Below are positions 7,172 to 8,979 of a stretch of 8,979 nucleotides of DNA, piece by piece; position 1 is the first letter of the stretch; each line of letters opens with the position of its first letter. The stretch is from positions 1 to 8,979 of the forward strand of contig CANPYH010000062.1 in NCBI GenBank assembly GCA_947588325.1. The letters are read 5' to 3'. The stretch comes from an uncultured Clostridia bacterium (lineage in GTDB: Bacteria; Bacillota; Clostridia; Christensenellales; Pumilibacteraceae). The translations under genes were made by a program, and so were the position numbers. A model generated the notes under the pieces. It was not told where the DNA came from, did no database searches, and saw only the letters and a program-made list of their open reading frames with translations.

Positions 7172-7200
7172 ATTATACACCATATCGCACCGCTTTGCAA
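7172..7200 (-). promoter_or_regulatory. Probable sigma-A promoter of the yggS-to-pyrD operon
   Basis: On the minus strand TTGCAA (7200-7195, four of six matches to TTGACA) is followed after exactly 17 bases by a perfect TATAAT (7177-7172). Transcription would begin near 7165. This is the best promoter I see for the nine-gene minus-strand operon. A second TATAAT at 7218-7213 has no good -35 box. If this promoter is the only one, pyrimidine genes are transcribed together with division and lipoprotein genes. Confidence 0.65.
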
Positions 7201-7293
7201 GGGTTTATCAAAATTATATGTAAAAAGGTGATATCATGTAGCAAGCCCCGCCCCTCCTCCCCCGAAAAATTTTATTAAAAAACAATTAAACGG

Positions 7294-7322
7294 TTGACAA
7301 AAATCCGAAATCGAATTATAAT
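7294..7322 (+). promoter_or_regulatory. Consensus sigma-A promoter of the marR-flavoprotein operon
   Basis: TTGACA at 7294-7299 and TATAAT at 7317-7322 are both perfect, with a 17-base spacer. Transcription should start near 7329. A promoter this strong normally needs repression, which fits the MarR-type regulator encoded directly downstream. The same match argues against an upstream in-frame TTG at 7294 as the marR start, since that TTG is the -35 box itself. Confidence 0.85.
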
Positions 7323-7343
7323 TAAAATACGAAATAGAATTTC
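7306..7343 (+). promoter_or_regulatory. Probable MarR operator: repeats overlapping the -10 box and transcription start
   Basis: CGAAATCGAATT (7306-7317) recurs as CGAAATAGAATT (7330-7341), 11 of 12 identical and 24 bp apart. The second copy is part of a perfect inverted repeat, GAAAT-AGA-ATTTC (7331-7343). The first copy runs into the palindrome AATTATAATT (7314-7323), which contains the -10 box. MarR dimers bind short inverted repeats, and protein bound here would block RNA polymerase. That the adjacent MarR protein binds these sites is inference. Confidence 0.5.
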
Positions 7344-7356
7344 AGAGGTGAACTTT

Positions 7357-7791
7357 ATGGACGAGCGCAGCTTTTTTTACCGACTTGGAAAGCTCGTGTA
7401 TCAGATTGACGGCGTATATGAGCAGTATGGAAAGAACTGCGACCTCGCCTCCCCCAATCTTCTTTGGATCATATACGCCTTAAACGACGGAAAGCGGCAC
7501 AGCCAGAAACAGATCTGCGACGATTGGGATATTCCGCGGAGCACGGCGAACACCATTATCAAGGATTTGGAGAGCAAAAACTATATCGTGCTCTCTCCTA
7601 TTGAGGGAGAGCGGCGGGAACTGCTCGTATCACTGACCCCGAGCGGCAAGGAGTACGCCGACAGAACACTCTCCGACTTATACAGGCGGGAAAAGAAAAT
7701 TTATTCGGAGATAGAAGCCCCCGAAGAGCTTCTTGAAATTTTGCAAAATTTAGCGGCGAAAATGCAAAGAATAGCCGCAAAAGGAGAATGA
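7357..7791 (+). CDS. MarR-family winged-helix transcriptional regulator
   Basis: This is a 144-residue MarR-type regulator of usual family length. Helices at both ends form the likely dimer region. The DNA-binding helix-turn-helix is at about 47-72 (SQKQICDDWDIP then RSTANTIIKDLESK), and the wing includes EGERRELLVSLTPSG at about 83-97. The start at ATG 7357 has AGAGGTG six bases upstream; a longer reading from 7294 would begin inside the -35 box and is rejected. Cys28 and Cys53 exist and could sense oxidants, but position alone does not show this. It is first in a plus-strand operon with flavoprotein genes. The stop is followed almost at once by the next gene, so it probably represses its own operon. 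The inducer is unknown. Confidence 0.92.
   Translation: MDERSFFYRLGKLVYQIDGVYEQYGKNCDLASPNLLWIIYALNDGKRHSQKQICDDWDIPRSTANTIIKDLESKNYIVLSPIEGERRELLVSLTPSGKEYADRTLSDLYRREKKIYSEIEAPEELLEILQNLAAKMQRIAAKGE
7781..7786 (+). promoter_or_regulatory. Ribosome binding site that sets the flavodoxin start at 7794
   Basis: AAGGAG lies inside the last codons of marR. It is only one base from the ATG at 7788 but seven bases from the ATG at 7794, so the second is the likely initiation codon and the protein begins MSKKILVAYF. Confidence 0.7.
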
Positions 7792-7793
7792 AT

Positions 7794-8273
7794 ATGAGTA
7801 AAAAAATTCTGGTAGCGTATTTTTCGGCAAGCGGAACTACGAAAAAAGCGGCAAGCCTTCTTGCCAAAGCGGCGAACGCCGATCTCTTCGAAATCGAGCC
7901 GAAAACGCCTTACACGTCGGCAGACCTCAATTGGATGGACAAAAAGAGTCGTTCTACCCTCGAGATGAAAGACCCTGCCTCCCGCCCCGAAATCGCAAGC
8001 CGCGTCGCAAACCTCGGGGACTATGACGCCGTATTTATCGGCTTCCCCGTCTGGTGGTACACCGCGCCGACCATTATCAAGACCTTCCTCGAAAGCTACG
8101 ACTTTTCGGGTAAAGAGATCGTGCTCTTCGCTACGAGCGGCGGTAGCGGGCTTGGCGCAACGGTGGACGCGCTTCGCCCCTGCGCACCCCACGCCGTCTT
8201 TAAGGGCGGCAAACTCATAAACGGCGCAACCGAAAGCTCGCTCAAAGCCTGGGTGGAAAGTCTGAACTTATGA
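7794..8273 (+). CDS. Flavodoxin (Flavodoxin_4-type, FMN electron carrier or reductase)
   Basis: A 159-residue flavodoxin-fold protein, cytoplasmic and expected to bind FMN. ILVAYFSASGTTKKAA (5-20) is the first strand plus the FMN phosphate-binding loop. GFPVWWYTAPT (83-93) and ATSGGSGLG (113-121) are the later loops that cradle the isoalloxazine ring; this WW/TSGGSG pattern is typical of the short flavodoxins often found beside regulators in clostridia. An upstream ATG at 7788 overlapping the marR stop would add two residues, but ribosome-binding-site spacing favours 7794. The stop overlaps the next start as ATGA. It may be an electron donor or quinone/nitro-compound reductase for the cassette; the substrate cannot be told from sequence. 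Confidence 0.9.
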   Translation: MSKKILVAYFSASGTTKKAASLLAKAANADLFEIEPKTPYTSADLNWMDKKSRSTLEMKDPASRPEIASRVANLGDYDAVFIGFPVWWYTAPTIIKTFLESYDFSGKEIVLFATSGGSGLGATVDALRPCAPHAVFKGGKLINGATESSLKAWVESLNL

Positions 8274-8833
8274 AGATCGTCGTTTTAACGGGGAGTCCGC
8301 AACAGCACGGCTCGTCCAATATGCTTGCCGAGCAGTTTATCAAAGGCGCAACAGGGGCGGGAAACAGCGTCTCGGTTATCGACGCGGCGCGGGTAAACGT
8401 CCGCCCCTGCACGGGTTGCGTCCGTTGCGGATACGGCGGCCCATGTGCGCAAAAGGACGATATGGGTTCGGAAAACGGCGGTAGCGGCGGTATCAAGGCG
8501 GAAATTATAGGCGCGGATATGCTGGTTTTCGTCACGCCGCTATACTACTACGGAATGTCCGCACAGCTCAAAACGGTAATCGACCGTTTCTGCGCGTTTA
8601 ACGGCGAGATACAAAGAAAGCGCATGAAGTCGGCGCTTATCTCGGTTGCCTGGAACGCGGACGGTTGGACGTTCGACGCACTCGCGGCGCACTATCAAAC
8701 GCTCGTGCGGTATCTGAATTTACAAGATGCGGGAATGATCCTCGGCAGGGGCTGCGGAACGCCCGCTATGACGGCTCGCTCCCGCTATATGTCGGAAGCA
8801 TACGAGCTCGGCAAGAGCCTCAAAAATCGATAA
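8270..8833 (+). CDS. Flavodoxin-fold NAD(P)H-dependent oxidoreductase with a four-cysteine, iron-sulfur-flavoprotein-like motif
   Basis: This 187-residue protein has the NADPH-dependent FMN reductase / iron-sulfur flavoprotein fold. VVLTGSPQQHGSSNMLAEQF (4-23) is the flavin phosphate loop, and TPLYYYGMSAQLKTVIDRF (89-107) is the second flavin-binding segment. Cys47-x2-Cys50-x2-Cys53-x5-Cys59 (PCTGCVRCGYGGPC) matches the compact cysteine pattern known from iron-sulfur flavoproteins, so a 4Fe-4S cluster next to FMN is possible but not proven; related clostridial oxidoreductases carry the same cysteines without a tested cluster. After the KDDM motif, residues 66-74 are Gly/Ser/Asn-rich where relatives usually have a helix. 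The start overlaps the flavodoxin stop as ATGA, indicating coupled translation. A role in reducing quinones, nitro compounds or oxygen species is inference from neighbours. Confidence 0.9.
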   Translation: MKIVVLTGSPQQHGSSNMLAEQFIKGATGAGNSVSVIDAARVNVRPCTGCVRCGYGGPCAQKDDMGSENGGSGGIKAEIIGADMLVFVTPLYYYGMSAQLKTVIDRFCAFNGEIQRKRMKSALISVAWNADGWTFDALAAHYQTLVRYLNLQDAGMILGRGCGTPAMTARSRYMSEAYELGKSLKNR

Positions 8834-8845
8834 AGGAGTTTTTAT

Positions 8846-8979
8846 ATGAAAAAAATCACACAGGACGCAGGAAGAAAGGCGCTCGGTGAGTTCGCTCCCG
8901 AGTTTGCGCACTATAACGACGATATCCTCTTCGGCGAGAATTGGAACAACGGAGATATCGACCACAAGACGCGGTGCAT
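8846..8979 (+). CDS. Carboxymuconolactone decarboxylase-family protein (N-terminus only)
   Basis: The gene runs off the window after 44 complete codons. The visible N-terminus (AGRKALGEFAPEFAHYNDDI, then LFGENW) closely resembles the opening of carboxymuconolactone decarboxylase/AhpD-like proteins, which typically show an LGEFAPEFA...NDDVLFGEVW pattern. Members act as decarboxylases or as Cys-based peroxidase partners; the diagnostic CxxC, if present, would lie beyond the window. AAAGGAG sits seven bases before the ATG, and the gene starts 12 bp after the oxidoreductase stop, so it belongs to the same operon. Together with the flavoproteins and the MarR regulator it points to a redox-stress or electrophile-response cassette. 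Confidence 0.85.
   Translation, partial: MKKITQDAGRKALGEFAPEFAHYNDDILFGENWNNGDIDHKTRC

Larger units (their letters stand above)
7184..7356. other. Divergent intergenic control region
   Basis: This stretch separates the minus-strand housekeeping operon from the plus-strand redox cassette. It contains the -35 end of the yggS promoter, an AT-rich segment (7264-7290), the consensus marR promoter and its repeats, and a C-rich tract on the plus strand at 7246-7263. I see no RNA gene, riboswitch or terminator hairpin here. The C-tract read on the minus strand is GGGGGAGGAGGGGCGGGG. Confidence 0.7.

Noticed and set aside
7213..7218. A second TATAAT on the minus strand upstream of yggS
   Set aside because: At spacings of 17-18 bases the -35 region matches poorly (CTACAT or GCTACA), and a TTGCTA lies 20 bases away; the 7172-7200 promoter is much better.
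6119..7231. A 370-codon open frame on the plus strand
   Set aside because: It lies antisense to sepF and yggS, both of which are recognisable proteins; the frame is a shadow.
7294..7356. A 21-codon N-terminal extension of the MarR protein from TTG 7294
   Set aside because: The TTG is part of the perfect -35 box, so it would not be transcribed; ATG 7357 has a proper ribosome binding site and gives a normal-length MarR protein.
7701..8192. A 163-codon open frame on the minus strand
   Set aside because: It opposes marR and the flavodoxin gene; the translation has no family resemblance.
1..8979. CRISPR arrays, tRNA or rRNA genes, insertion sequences, phage attachment sites
   Set aside because: I saw no regularly spaced repeats, no cloverleaf-like or rRNA-like sequence, no transposase and no terminal inverted repeats.

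Overview
The window looks like chromosome from a Gram-positive, clostridia-like member of the Bacillota, probably an uncultured lineage. SepF, lipoprotein signal peptidase, the PyrK/PyrD type 1B dihydroorotate dehydrogenase pair and AGGAGG-type ribosome binding sites support this. The DNA looks GC-rich by eye, yet ATA isoleucine codons are common. I cannot name a genus.

Minus strand, about 7200 down to 1: one tightly packed set of nine genes, in transcription order yggS (PLP homeostasis), sepF (division), lspA (lipoprotein signal peptidase), an RluA/RluD-family pseudouridine synthase, pyrB, pyrC, pyrF, pyrK and pyrD (cut by the window start). Gaps are 44 bp or less. Three junctions are 4-bp ATGA overlaps, and sepF/lspA overlap by 20 bp. 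The pyr genes cover UMP synthesis steps 2 (PyrB), 3 (PyrC), 4 (PyrD with PyrK) and 6 (PyrF). Carbamoyl-phosphate synthase and PyrE are not in view. The order resembles the B. subtilis ylmE-sepF and lspA-rluD-pyr neighbourhoods joined together, without ylmG/ylmH/divIVA, pyrR, pyrP or carAB. A good sigma-A-type promoter lies at 7172-7200 just before yggS. I see no internal terminator or pyr attenuator.

Intergenic 7184-7356: the divergent control region. It holds a perfect TTGACA-17-TATAAT promoter for the plus-strand genes with repeats overlapping it (probable MarR operator), plus a G-rich tract on the minus strand.

Plus strand, 7357 to 8979: a small redox cassette of a MarR-family regulator, a flavodoxin, a flavodoxin-fold oxidoreductase with a compact four-cysteine motif like that of iron-sulfur flavoproteins, and the start of a carboxymuconolactone decarboxylase-family gene cut by the window end. 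The likely logic is a MarR repressor that controls itself and flavin-dependent detoxification or electron-transfer enzymes.

Most of the window is housekeeping. The points most worth a second look are the long acidic Asn/Asp/Ser tail on LspA, a SepF without the usual N-terminal amphipathic helix, the merged division-lipoprotein-pyrimidine operon without PyrR control, and the self-contained MarR/flavoprotein cassette. I did not find clear evidence of an undescribed system.
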